Assembly: GCF_018446385.1 (NCBI RefSeq)
Contig: NC_055992.1
Coordinates: forward strand, 99,218,947 to 99,282,946
Origin: Zingiber officinale
Lineage: Eukaryota; Streptophyta; Magnoliopsida; Zingiberales; Zingiberaceae
Direction: 5' to 3'
Length of the DNA stretch: 64,000 bases
The first letter of the stretch is position 1, and each line of letters opens with the position of its first letter. Below the pieces are notes generated by a model. The model was not told the origin of the DNA, did no database searches, and saw only the letters and a program-made list of their open reading frames with translations. Shown piece by piece: positions 49,849 to 62,131 of the stretch. The position numbers were made by a program, and so were the translations under genes.

Positions 49849-50730
49849 ATACATGGTACCAATTAAAATAAAATAAAAAAAGGAAACCTCATCTTCTATT
49901 GCTCAACCTAAGCTGCATTGGGCCCTCGCTTGCTTTACTTTCGCCTTTAGCTTGCTTTGAAGCACGTCGAAGAAGCTAGTGACCAACCAGCCTTTCCTCC
50001 ATTGCTTCTAAGACACAACTTTATGCGCAAATACTATGTGTGTGAATGGTAGACGATAATGGTGCTTCCCACCACTCCAAGTTAGTGGTTCATTTCATGA
50101 ACAAATCCTTATAATACTAATCCTAGACTCTAGTCCAGTCCTGTCATCATGTTTAATATAATCATCTATATAAATTTTTTACTTAACAAATTAAAATTCA
50201 TCCCTCCTTATTTCGGTTCGATTATGTTCGAACCTTTTTTGTGTTGATCATACGGTGTTCTCGCATCGTATTAGACGAGCGATCATTCTTCGTTGTGAAG
50301 TTGCAACAGGAAGATATTATACAATTTTGAATCCTCAACCTTTACTAAAAACCCTCCAAATTAGTTTTTTTATTTTATTTTATTTTATATAATTTATGAT
50401 TAAAATATTTCAAACATAAAAAAAATTAAATATTATTAATTTGTTTAAAAACAAACTGATGAAATTGCACAAAAATAAATAAATTTATTGTGAATGGAAT
50501 TTTCTTGGAAATTAATGTGTAGAACTGGAGTGAGCACTCTTCCCTCGTAAATGCTCTGTCCAAAACAGTCCACGAGCCAACAGACACCGCAAGAAACATT
50601 CTCCACGCTTTTTAAAGCCCACCACCCCATCGACTCCACGAGCCCTCCGCTCTTTGTGCTCTCTCTTCCCACCACTTCCCGATCCCATCAGCAGTGCGGC
50701 TCCATCTCATTCATCGCCATCGCCATCTCC
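49849..50730. other. Upstream region of the LRR receptor-like gene
   Basis: No gene is recognised. It holds AT-rich DNA, then a CT-rich leader (50590-50725) probably belonging to the 5' UTR. Confidence 0.4.
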
Positions 50731-53700
50731 ATGGGAGCTCTCGGATGCTACGTGTGCAAGAAGATGAAGAAATCGCCAGGGTTTCAGTTCCTTCTTGTGC
50801 TTATTTTCAACTGGAGGGTTCTCCTCGCTCAAGTTCACTCCTTTCCTCACTATGAAGGTGAGCATGTTGTTGGGATCTCTAATCAGTGACATTTCGTGGC
50901 CGATTTGGGGGTAATCTTATAATTACCGGTGTTCCTTGTAGTCTCTGCGCTGGTCTCCTTTAAGCGCGCTGCATTTGAGGACCCTTTCTCGGCTTTATCC
51001 GATTGGAATCCCCTCGATGGGAGTCCTTGCAGCTGGACCGGCGTCACCTGCTCCGCAAATCAGGATTCTGTGGTTTTTCTGTAAGAAATCACAAGTAGAT
51101 GTCAGTACCCCCTTAGTTTTTTTTTTCTCTTGGAAAAAGCATGTTGGCGTTGTTTCTGCATCAGAGCTTTGATTTCTGTCTATATTTTTCGAGATTATTT
51201 TCTATTTGAGGAAAGTACAATTTTGATGACAATAGTCGTGAATTTATAATGCGAAATGAGGAACTGGGTTTTTTGTTTTGCAGAAACCTTTCTGGATCGT
51301 CATTGAAAGGATTTCTTACTCCTGAGCTTAGATATCTCGGTTGTCTTCAAGAACTGTAGGTGGTTTTCATATATTCTTTACAGTAGTTATTTGTGTTATG
51401 TGTCGTAATCATAAGATTGCTTGATTTTGTTCAGGCATTTGAACAATAACTTGCTTTTAGGCACGATTCCGGTGGAAATAGGGATGTTGAAGAACCTAAC
51501 GGTGTTGGATTTGAGCATGAATCAGCTCACTGGTCCTATTCCTCCTATGCTTGGAGAATTAACTGCCATCAAAAAATTGTAAGTGCTTGTCACTTGGAAT
51601 TTTCAATACATAAATTTGCTGGCCAATTTTAGTTTCATCGGTTTCACCTTTTTTTTCTTCTGGGGTCTGTTAGAGATCTCCATTCCAATGAGTTGACTGG
51701 TAACATACCGCCTGAACTTGGTAAATTGGAGAATCTTGTGGAGCTAAGATTAGACAGGAATAGGCTTGAGGGACAAATTCCAGGAGGCAGCAACTTAAAT
51801 GTCTCTGCAACATCGCATGGCGTGTAAGTTATGTTGTTTCCTTTTCTTAAAAAAAAAAAAACTCTTACTTCACTATATTTAGACTAGTAAAAAGAATTTT
51901 ACTGAGTGTGCTATTAACAAATTTCTCCGTTATCCTTGGAGGTGTGTTTTTTATTGTGTATATATGTGTTTTTCATGTGGTGTCCTAGATGATGCAATCT
52001 AAGCATCTTCTCTCTCCATTAGTGATGCCACATTATTGAACAAATTATAACTAGCAAATATTTTATAGGAAGACCTTGCTGGAACTTGAAACGTAGAACC
52101 TTTATATTAGCTGCGCCATGGAGGTTCATATGTATATATATCATTTTTTAACTTGATCAAAACAATGGAAATAAGTGGATAAAGGTTAGAGGTTTTTGTC
52201 AACAGATTATTAAACTACAATATGGCAACCGTATTTGTCACCTGAGTTCATGTTTCAAGAGATAAACAACACATAATTCATGAGAATAAGATAAGCAACG
52301 CATAGTTCATGAGAGTATGAGAAAAGCAAAGGTTAATTCTGTTATTCAAACTAAATTTGAATATCCATTAGAATAGTCATTCTCGATGTACTGCTACATC
52401 TGTAGTTACATATTGGGATAAATGTTCACAGTTTCAGATGTTGGATACAAAGTTTTAAGATCCATTATTTTAGAACGTTTAACATTTATTTATATTTTAA
52501 TTAGGCATGATAGCAAAAGCAGTGACCTTTGCCATTTATCTAAGTTAAGAACTGGAGATTTTTCCTACAATTTCTTGGTTGGACAAATACCATCGTGTTT
52601 GAAGTATCTACAAAGGTAATAAAATATTATTTTAATTATTCCTTTAATCTTATGGTAGCTCAACTTGGTAAGCTGTCCTGGACTCATTTGCAGGTCAAGC
52701 TTCCAAGGAAATTGCTTTCAAGATAAATACTGGGTTTTGCAGCGGACTCCTCGATCATGTAGTGTAACCAGTTCCTTTTATGTACTCTGGTTTTCACAAA
52801 AATTAAAAATAAGAAGTAAAAAAGAAGTCACACAGCATAAAAACTTAAATAGTTTGATAGCTACTTGTAGTTGCAGTTGCATGCTACATTTGTATCAATG
52901 GCATGAGACTTAGTTGTATCTCATTGTATAAGCACAGCCATCTATGTAGTTCCTCCTCTTGTATGTTGCACTTTGGACATTACTTCCACTCTTCTATGTG
53001 AAAAAACATGAGTCTTCACAGTCTTCCTAAACCTTTTTTGTTTGATTTTCTATTTAACTGCTTGGTAGTTAGATACTTGACTGCCTACAGTAGGTTAATG
53101 AATAGATTGAATCACAATGTTAGGACCAAGTGAAGTTATTAAAACTATCTATAAATATTTTGACACAGCTTATATCAAATGTATATCCCAATCCCCTTTT
53201 GCTTTACAGTACAATCTGCAAGGAACCTTAACAAGTAGTCTAGTACCAAGTATCTACGACCAAGTATCTTGATGTCATGACATCAAGAAAATCAAAGAAA
53301 ACAGAAAAACAAATTAAACATGCACTCAGACAGAAAAATCACATACAAACTCGAGCCAAAAGACTATTATTTGCTTGCACTTTTGTAGTTTTTGCTTTCA
53401 CTATATATGTAACAGCAATTCCTTCTATTACATGTTCTACTTAGTAATATGCCCCTTGTAGCTGATTCTGATGGAATTTCCATTCAACATGAAGTTGGAC
53501 ATCTTAGGAATGGTTTTTTTTTTTTTGGAAAAAATTTGCAACACGAAAGTATTATTTGAGAATAATATCTTTCATTAGATCATTGAATTGAAGCATTTAT
53601 ATCTTGATATAGGTCATTCAAACAAAAATCAGGCAATAGCTAAGGAGAAAGATAAACAGTTTACTGATGACTATAATAAGCATCCGAGTCCACAGCAGCC

Positions 53701-56343
53701 AGAATGGCTTTTGATTCTGGAGGTCACAACTGGATTTATTATACTTGTCTTCATTATCACAGGAATTGCCACCGCTGTAAGGACGTGTAAGTTAAAAAAT
53801 TCAGAGAAAATCCATTGGAAGAAAAAAATGAGTTGGAAGGGTGAGATGTCAATATCAATAGGTAGTTTGAGAATTCTTGACTTAATTTTTTCCTCAAAAT
53901 ATTTAAAAATTGCTAAAGAAACTGATGTTGACATATCTTTTGTTTTCTTCAAAAATAGACGGTGACATATTAAAAAATGTTCCAAGGTTTATCCGCGCGG
54001 AACTTGAAATAGCTTGTGAGGATTTCAGTAATATAATTGGCACTTCCTCACATGGTATGGTCTACAAAGGAACAATGAAGGATGCAACTGAAGTTGCTGT
54101 TATCTCATTATGCAACTTAGAAGACCAATGGACAAACTATCTTGAGTTATCCTTTCACACTAAGGTACTAGAACTTTGTAGAAATTCATCCAAAGAAACA
54201 GAATTCTTTTTTAGATAAAATTCAATATAAATTCTAGTTATTCAGGTAGCAGATCTTGCTAGAATGGATCATGAAAACCTACCGAAGTTACTGGGTTATT
54301 GCAAAGAAACTGAACCTTTTTCAAGAATGCTGGTACTTGGTTATGCCTCTAATGGGACATTGTACGAACATATACATTGTAAGTGAGACACAAACAGAGT
54401 TAGTAAATAGATTATCGTAAAGTTTAGATGCATCTCAGTTATCTTGGATGGTGATGGATCTCAAACTATTCCTTCTAAACTCTAGATGGTGATGGATCTC
54501 AGTTATCTTGGATTAGACGCATGAAAATAATTCTAGGAGTTGCTCGGGGATTACAGTACTTGCACACGGAGCTGCAACCACCATTCGTGCTGTCTGAAAT
54601 TAGTTCAAATGCTGTGTATCTCACTGAAGATTTTTCCCCAAAGGTATGAAATCCTTCTGAAACCAATGTGACAATTTGCTAATCCAAGAAAAATGGTAAA
54701 ACATTCCACATTAAAACCTGTCTCTCATGATTTCTCTATATTGAAGAGTTCTTGACAACAATCGCCCATTTCATTTTTGCAAGCTAATTCTATAGGAATA
54801 CTTCATTATTTATACTTCCTGGTTATATTGTACAAAGTTTGTTGATTCATTTGAGCATGGAACCAATCAATTTCTTTAGGATGGATAATGCATTAAGGTC
54901 CGAATAGGAAAATTTTATTCTGTATATATATGTTTATCCTTGATGTTGTGCAAATCACAGATGTTTTTAGCACATGAAGACAGGCATTTTAGGTTCTGAT
55001 TTTATTTTCAAACGTTTATTCACTATAAATGGTCAATAACCATCCTTTTCCTCGGTCCTCACATCATATTTGTGGATTTAGTATCCATTCTTTCCAGCAT
55101 TCCTCTCTTCTAAGGAATTATCTTTATGTTTTAACTTTTAATGCTCTGGGATAAGTCCAATTTTGCATATGCAATGGGTTCAAACTTTGATTTGAGTTCT
55201 CTTTCATTAAGAGCATTCAGTTGCTTAATCATGAATAACTTCATGAGTTCTGTCATTTGAACTTCACGTATTGCGTCTGATCATGCTTTTTTTGGCTTTC
55301 ATCTTTTCCAAATAAACCCCTCAACTACTTGCTAACTTTATTTCTTATTCGCATCTTTGTATTAGCAGAATGGATTAAGATAAAACTTTCTTCTTACATT
55401 ACTTTTGCAGTTGGTTGATTTCAAGAGCTGCAAAGTTATTTTCTCAGAATCCAAGAAGAGTACTGGTTACATCACCAATGGAGGTTCTCTTCCAGGACAC
55501 AATTCTTCTCGCGAGCAACAAGACATGGAGATACAAGCAAACATATTTGCTTTTGGAGTGCTTCTACTGGAAATAATCAGTGGAAGACCTCCATACTGCA
55601 AGGAAAGAGGGTGTCTGATAACTTGGGTAAGCAAGAGCATTAGTGTTTTTACTCATGGAACAGACATTGAGATCATAAACTCATTCTTGTTCTTACTTCC
55701 TAAACTTCTGATATTTGCTTGTTTTATGTAGATTAGCAACTTAATTCTTAATGAACCCTTTAGCCATATCTTACAGTAGTCAAGATAAAGGTTGTATTTT
55801 CTCTATTCAATTATGGTTGCTCTTTGAAGGTTCATTTCTTGGAAATACACCAACATAGCACATTAACTTTCTTCTCACACATAAAACTGTTAAAAGACAA
55901 CAATTTCTTCTGCTAAAAACATTTACTTTATTGAGTTGATTCAACTTCATGCAATTAGTTTCGGAGATATATCATTGAAGTTTCACACAGTCTATGACAC
56001 ATGTTAGCATAAGGTTCATGCTATTTCTATGGCTCATTGTTCTTCTATGTCACTGAATAGCTACGACAATGATTTGATTTCTTCTTAAAAACCACAGGCC
56101 ACTGAGTACCTTCAAAACCCAGAAGAGAAAGTTAAACTAGTTGATCCTGGACTAAAAAATGTGAAGTCAGAAGATCTCACGGTCATATGCAGTGTGGTTA
56201 GCCTCTGCATCGAACCCGATCCCACGAAGAGACCATCGATGCAAGCAATCACTGGTATGTTGGAGGAAAAAATTGAGTTATCAGCTGCTGCCCTTCTCAA
56301 GGAGTCTCCCTTGGCATGGGCTGAGCTAGCCTTGTCTTCCTAA
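50731..56343 (+). CDS. LRR receptor-like pseudokinase (At1g63430/At5g41180 type), 13 exons
   Basis: Exons: 50731-50857, 50942-51080, 51284-51355, 51435-51578, 51674-51823, 52505-52615, 52694-52758, 53613-53861, 53959-54164, 54246-54378, 54486-54643, 55411-55626 and 56098-56343. The frame is continuous, 671 residues, close to the family's ~664. Order: signal peptide, LRR N-cap ([20 protein letters not shown]), about four LRRs, cysteine pair and linker, one membrane helix ([19 protein letters not shown]), then a kinase-like domain ([20 protein letters not shown] … [11 protein letters not shown] … [12 protein letters not shown]). VAVIS replaces VAVK, SEISSN replaces the HRD loop and VDFKS replaces DFG. 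Catalysis is therefore unlikely, as in the Arabidopsis relatives. A plasma-membrane signalling or scaffolding role is inferred. ATG 50731 was chosen because it precedes the hydrophobic signal. Confidence 0.92.
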
Positions 56344-57080
56344 CACTCCTTCCTCCATGAAAATCCACATCATACATAGGATATGCCTTGTTTCAGCTTT
56401 ACCCAACCATTTGTTTCTTCCCTTGGAATTTGATTTACAATTGTGCTTGCCTGCTGAAGTAATACAAGAAACTGCATGGCACACAAGATTTCATTGAGGC
56501 GATGCATGTATCAAAATGAACTGTGGATTGACATTTTTTTTTTTTGATTCAGATTTGATCACGTGGGTGTTGAGTGTGTATATTAAAATGTAGACTACCT
56601 GATAAAGGAAGATATGTTGTTGTTGATTTTCAAATAGTTGGGACAAATGCAAGATGAGTTTGGCATGTCATTTGGATAATGTTCTCTCCTCTTTTATCAT
56701 AGATTATCATCAATTTAGTATTTTAAAATTGAATTAGTTGACCGTTTACTTTATTAAAAATAGGATTAAATATTTTTGCTAAAATAACATGATGTGGCGG
56801 GTGTTATCGGCCTCCATGTGTACTAGTGGAGTCAAGAGTGTAAGTCAAAGTCAAGAAGTTTAAGCCCTGTTTTAGTCAGAATCAAGTCGAGTCAAAAGCA
56901 AACTTGAGTTACGTCGAGCTCACTTAGCCAGTCGAGCCTAAGAAACTTGAACCTAAGCGAGTCAGATCAACCCCCACCTCAGGCTAGACTGACCTCCAAG
57001 CTTACTCTATATCCTCACTCGGAAAGCCTGGTTTGAGCTGACCTGCCAGCCATATTGGAGAAAGATGTAAGTATCCCGGG
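56344..57080. other. 3' flank of the LRR gene
   Basis: Presumed 3' UTR then intergenic DNA. No gene or clear element is seen. Confidence 0.4.
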
Positions 57081-57960
57081 TTGATTTTGATGTGATCAAT
57101 CGAATCAAGTTAGGTCCTGTTGTGTTTGATTTTTATGTCTAAGTGTGTAAGATCTTAGGAATACAAGAAGTCGAGTGGAAGACACAACTAGTGAGAAGGA
57201 TGACATAGGAAGGGAGTCGACAGACTTGGTGCATCTGAGGGATGAGATGCTACGGAAGAGAACACTAGTGGACGAGAAGGGTGTGAGCGATATTCTAGGG
57301 ATGAGAAGCCGGGGAGAAAGTCTGCTTGAGAAAAAGGTTAGAGTTGGATTTGGGTGAGCTCAACTTTGGTTAACCGGAGCATCACCTACACGAACAACAA
57401 CAGCTAAAAGGTTGATCTACTTCATGGAAGGCGCCTCCAATGGCTTGGAAGGTGCCTCGCATGAACAGTGTGAAGGCGACTTCCAGCCTGTTGAAGGCGC
57501 CTTCAATAGTCATTCGCTAAAGATAAAGTTTTATCTTTAACGGATAAAATTTATCTTGTTGGAGGCGCCTTCGAGCAACAGATATATTTTTTCAAGGGCT
57601 ATAAAAGATCCATAGAGCTAGAAATTCAATAACAATTGAACTACAATTTCTGTAATCACTTCCTAGTCTTTTTTTAAACTGTCAACGTCTGTAAGAGGCT
57701 ACTCCGCATTCAACAAAGGAGATTTCTAATAGAGCTTCTTCAACACCTTGGATTAACAACCACCTAGGTTGTAACCAAGTAAACCTAGCCTTCTTACTAT
57801 TCTCTTTGAAGTTGTTAATTTTATGCATCTTTATTTTGTTTAATTAATTATGCTTAACTAATCAAGTCCAAAGATAGAGAAGAAATTTAATTTTTTTCAG
57901 GCAGTTCACCCTACTTTTGTCGACCTACGCAGTCTAACAAAAGCTAATTCCCGATCTCCT
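57081..57960 (+). repeat. Probable copia LTR relic
   Basis: Contains repeated GGCGCCTTC-type motifs (57430-57570), a TATA-like GGCTATAAAAGATCC near 57600 and a downstream R/U5-like region. The style matches the copia LTRs of this window (GGCGCCCGG block then TATAAAAG), but the ends were not found. Confidence 0.4.
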
Positions 57961-58328
57961 TCAACCTAGCCACTTAGTCCGGACACACCTGACCTCCCTC
58001 AACTCGGCCGCTCCGATCCTGTCCTTCTTCAGCTCAACCAATTACAGGTACCTTCAGAGGCGGTTGCTAGCTCTCTCCCCCTAATCTGATCCTGTCTAAA
58101 GGCTGAGGAAATGACGCACTGGCTCAGGTGGATGGCTTGTTGATGAATAATTGACTCTCCAATCTGTGATGAAGCTCCTTAACGATCCTGCGCACAATCA
58201 GACGATCCCATGAAGCATTAGTGACCAAAGATCAAGGAAGGAGTCCTTAGCAAGGTCTTCCGACGCTCAAGTTATTATCGTGGAAGAATAGTAGTGGATC
58301 TGCAAATGAATGTTTCAGATGTAGAAAT

Positions 58329-60015
58329 TGTTAGTATTAACCCTAGTATCAATTATGAGATGATTGTAAAGGACTCATTTTGTATCATATATCATTATTA
58401 ATAAAAGATAAAGTTGGTTATTATATTTATTTCAGTTCAGTGCCAATTGAATAAGTATAATAATGCCCTTGGGTAGTAGGTTCTTAACTACAGTATATCA
58501 ATTGGTAGAATTGATAGTGAGATATTGTAGAGAACACTACTCTTAACTATTCCTAGTCGAGCATTAATATACAAGGACAATATTAATGCGTTGAGACTAG
58601 CATGTAGGTCAACGAATGACTTGATCTCACAAGTCATGGATATGAGATATCAGGTTGACACATGAGTATATATTAGAGAATATTTACTGAATGACCCGCC
58701 ATGAGAATGTTTCATAGATCGTTATATGAGTGTCATAAACATTCTCATATGACTATTGGTATGAATAGTCCTTAGACCTGAAGTCACTACGGTTCCCTAC
58801 ATAAGGAGTTGTGTACTTTGGTATCGGCAAACGTCACCTGTAACAAGATGGACAATAAAGTCGATCACTGGGTATGCAATGAATTATGCGGAGGGATGTG
58901 AGTGATGTAGATGGGATCTATCCCTTCCATATGACGGAAGCGATATCTGTGAGCCCCTTTATTAGTAGGACACAAAGAAAGCATGGTCATGCTCAAATGA
59001 GTCAATATGAGATATTGAGCTCATTGATCAATCTAGATATTAATGATAGAGGGACCAAGTCATACAAGATAATAGCAACGGAAAGGTTAGGTCGGATCTC
59101 GACTTTCTTGTCACTTGGGTAGCAATGATGCCTTGCTAGATGTCACTCATTGCTTATGTATCTAAATGTTGATTTGGGTACATTGCCAACGTTACAAGAA
59201 CCTATTGGGTCACACACAAAGAACAAATAGATTTGGAGATGGGTTCATATGATGAATCATTGGATTAAGTCTTATCCGAATTGGACTTATTGAGTTAGAC
59301 TCAATTGGATCTAATTGTTGGATTAAGTCCAATTCAAACTAGACTCAAGGAGTCAATTCAAATTAATGAAATGTGATTCATTGAATTTAAATTGTATGAA
59401 ATTAATTGAGTAAGACTCGGTTGAATTAACTTGAGTTAAACTCAAGTGAATTAGACTTGAGTTAGACTCAAGCAAGGAGACTTGAGTTAGACTCAAGTGA
59501 GGATTAATGAGACATTCATTGAATTTCAAAATTTAATGATACATTTGATTCAATTTTCGAAATTGAAATGAGGAGTTATTTGAAATGAGGAGTTACAAGT
59601 GTGTGGTCCTTAATGGAGTGTACATGCTCATTAAGGCTATTAATGCTAATTAAGTGTTTTCATTGGATGAAAATATTTAAGTATTTTTCTTTTCATTTTG
59701 GCTTAATTCTCTTCATTCTCATTACTCCTCTCCTCTTGGCCGAAATCCACTCCATAGGTTGCTAGCACAACCTTTCTACATCTCGTGAGTTTGTGAGACA
59801 AACGAACGCTTGTTCGTGTGGATACCGTAGAGGCGCGAACGTGAGATCGTGCTGTGATCCGAACTGTCGGGAGTCCGTGAGCACGCTACAAAGGTATAAT
59901 CTCTCATGTTCCTATGTAAACTTAGTATATTTTTCTTCTCCCTTCGCATGGATCTTCTGGAGGAAATAGTTTTTTCCGCTGTGCGTTTACGTGTTTAGCA
60001 ACCTATTTCCTTATA
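58329..60015 (+). repeat. Solo LTR with target-site duplication
   Basis: Begins TGTTAGTATTAACCC and ends …CCTTATA, flanked by GAAAT on both sides (58324-58328 and 60016-60020). About 1.69 kb, with no internal coding region or second LTR. Repeated GACTTGAGTTAGACTCAAG units occur near 59400-59510. It is what remains after recombination between two LTRs. Confidence 0.7.
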
Positions 60016-60529
60016 GAAATTGTGTGCCTTACCAACGGAGGGAATCCCTCTTTTTATACCACTTCACATAACCTCCACGATCGTGGGGTGGTCCCCGGTA
60101 TATCAGAGTTTGTTAACAGATGAAAGAAAGTACAACCTGGGTGTTCCATAATGATAGTCCAAGGAATCTTTTTTCTAACCACATATGTACTTCTTTTGTC
60201 ATTTATGCTTCGTGCCCCTATTGAGACGGTTAAGAGAATAAGCGGCTACAATTAATATGAGAAATATAATAACCTTCGAAGAATGCCTCAAAGGAATATT
60301 CCCTGACAAATTCTGATAGGTTGTTATAATGTTGTTTGTTGCTTGTCTGCTAAATATATCTCAGTCGATCCCTAAGGCTGGTTGTAGTATCAATCTGCTC
60401 TGTTATATGTTAAATATTAACAATATCTGTTCAAAGGTTAGTATAATATTCACAGTGTGCCAGAGATCCATTCAAGGAGTAATATGATAACTCATGCATG
60501 TTAGAGCTTTATTTTAGGGACAATGTGAC

Positions 60530-61190
60530 ATCAAGTAGCTCAAACCTGGTCGACCTTTGTCCGACTGACCGTATATTAAGATCTTTGGAAGGTTAAGTAT
60601 CTTTGGGTCCGGATAGACTTTGCCTAGCTGGGCGTACACAAATGGTCTTATGTTCGATCGATTTTTATCCGGCCGACTATATATTAATATCTTTGGGAGA
60701 CTAAGTGTCTTTGAGCCCAAACGGACTTTGCCCAGCCGGGCATACACAGATAGCCTCATGTTCGATTGGTCTTTATCCAACCAATCATATATTAATATCT
60801 TTGGGAGACTAAGTGTCTTTGAGCCCAGACGGATTTTGTCTGGCTGGGCGTACACAGATAGTCTTATGTTCGATTGGTCTTTATCCGGCCGACCATATAT
60901 TAATATCTTTGGGAGATTAAGTGTTTTTAAGCTCGGACAGACTTTGCCCGATCGGGCGTAGACAAATAGTCTTATGTTCAATCGACCCTTATCTGGTTGA
61001 CTGTATATTAATATCTTTGGGAGACTTGGTGTCTTTGGGCCCGGACGAACTTTGTCAGGTCGGGAGTACACAGATAGTCTTATGTTTGATTGGCCCTTAT
61101 CCGGTCGACTGTATATTAATATCTTTGGGAGACTCAGTGTTTTTGAACCCTGACGGACTTTTCATCCGGCCGAGCATCTTTGAACTTGAT
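60530..61190. repeat. 108-bp tandem repeat, six copies
   Basis: Units recur at about 108-bp spacing; the marker TATATTAATATCTTTGGGAG is at about 60572, 60680, 60788, 60897, 61004 and 61112. Each unit also has ACACAGATAGTCTTATGTTC and TTATCCGG. It occupies the U3 part of the LTR relic, as the 65-bp repeats do in the gypsy LTR at 15602. Confidence 0.9.
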
Positions 61191-61436
61191 CAGCTATTTA
61201 TTGTTCGAGCGTATTATTTCTTTAGTTTCATAGTAAAACCCCGGAGTCCTTATATCCGACCGGGTTTACAACTGGTCGACTTTATACGAATATCCTATTT
61301 TAGGGCCGTGCGTGTAGGACCCGGGAACTTTGAAACTAGGCGATCAACAAAACTAAGTGTGGAATATTTCTCTATCCTGAGTTTGACTGTCACATTACTT
61401 TAACTTTGACTACCACGTCATCCTCTGAATCGGCAT

Positions 61437-61960
61437 GCTATAACTCGTATCAGTGGAGAACATGGATACCAAAATAAGCGGAGGATGTGGAGCGATTGAA
61501 GGGTATAGATAAAGACATGTAGGTCTATGTGGCAACCCAACGGCTTGAACGTGCATGTGGGGTTCATGCCTCCACAACTTAAATGTGAGGTGCATGCCTT
61601 CTTTATGAGAGATGGTATAAAAGAGAGTCCCCTTCCTTGAGCACAAGTATACACATAAGTCATTCCAAATTCTTATTCTTAGGCTTGATATTTTTCTAGC
61701 CAATTAGAGATGGTATAAAAGATAGTCCATTTTCTTGAGCACAAGTATACACATAAGTCATTCCAAATTCTTATTCTTACGCTTGACGATATTTTTCTAG
61801 CAATTTACTTCTCTAACTTGAGCGTTAGAGTGATGATGTCAAGATTTATTTTAGTTGCTATTATAATCTCTTGATACGTGTTAAAAGAGATCTCATGATC
61901 TTTTTTTCATCACTAGAGGAAATCTTTCCACCGAAGTTGCCATCGGATGACGCACCCACA
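61437..61960 (+). repeat. LTR relic with duplicated TATA region
   Basis: Two copies about 98 bp apart of AGAGATGGTATAAAAGA (61608 and 61706) followed by GCACAAGTATACACATAAGT. Then ACTTGAGCGTTAGAGTGATG, which resembles the R region of the local gypsy LTRs in plus orientation. The ends are not defined. Confidence 0.45.
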
Positions 61961-62131
61961 GAATTTCAGACATGAAAATAACAACAATATTTTGACTAAC
62001 CAATTCTTATTATTTTTTAACAATTTAATTAAACACCGCGGCCAGTTTGCAACATGAAACTAAAGTAGTTGCATGCCCTCGTCAAAGCAAAATTGAGTGG
62101 CGAAGGCGATATAAATATAAATTATTTTAGT
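61961..62131. other. 3' flank of the P450 gene
   Basis: Short AT-rich stretch before the stop codon of the minus-strand P450 gene; probably its 3' UTR. No separate feature is seen. Confidence 0.4.

Larger units (their letters stand above)
58087..61436 (-). repeat. Gypsy LTR relic (third copy), interrupted by a solo LTR
   Basis: 58087 onward reads TGATCCTGTCTAAAGGCTGAG, similar to the gypsy LTR start at 15055 (TGATCCCGTCTGGAAGCTGAG). A CCGACGCTCAAG stretch near 58260 and, beyond the inserted solo LTR, CCCTCTTTTTATACC near 60048 (TATA on minus) correspond to the R and TATA regions of that LTR. A 108-bp tandem repeat follows (60530-61190). The right end is uncertain. Confidence 0.55.

Noticed and set aside
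50551-50730. Upstream in-frame codons before ATG 50731 as an N-terminal extension of the LRR gene
   Set aside because: They encode a non-hydrophobic Ser/Pro-rich stretch ahead of the signal peptide. The ATG at 50731 immediately precedes the signal sequence as in relatives.
57175-57357. 60-codon frame MEDTTSEKDDIGRESTDLVH
   Set aside because: It lies inside LTR-like noncoding DNA, is short, and has no splice sites or family resemblance.
60514-61071. 185-codon minus-strand frame of repeated SLPKILIY units
   Set aside because: It follows the 108-bp tandem repeat (a multiple of three), so openness is automatic; it lies in LTR-like DNA.
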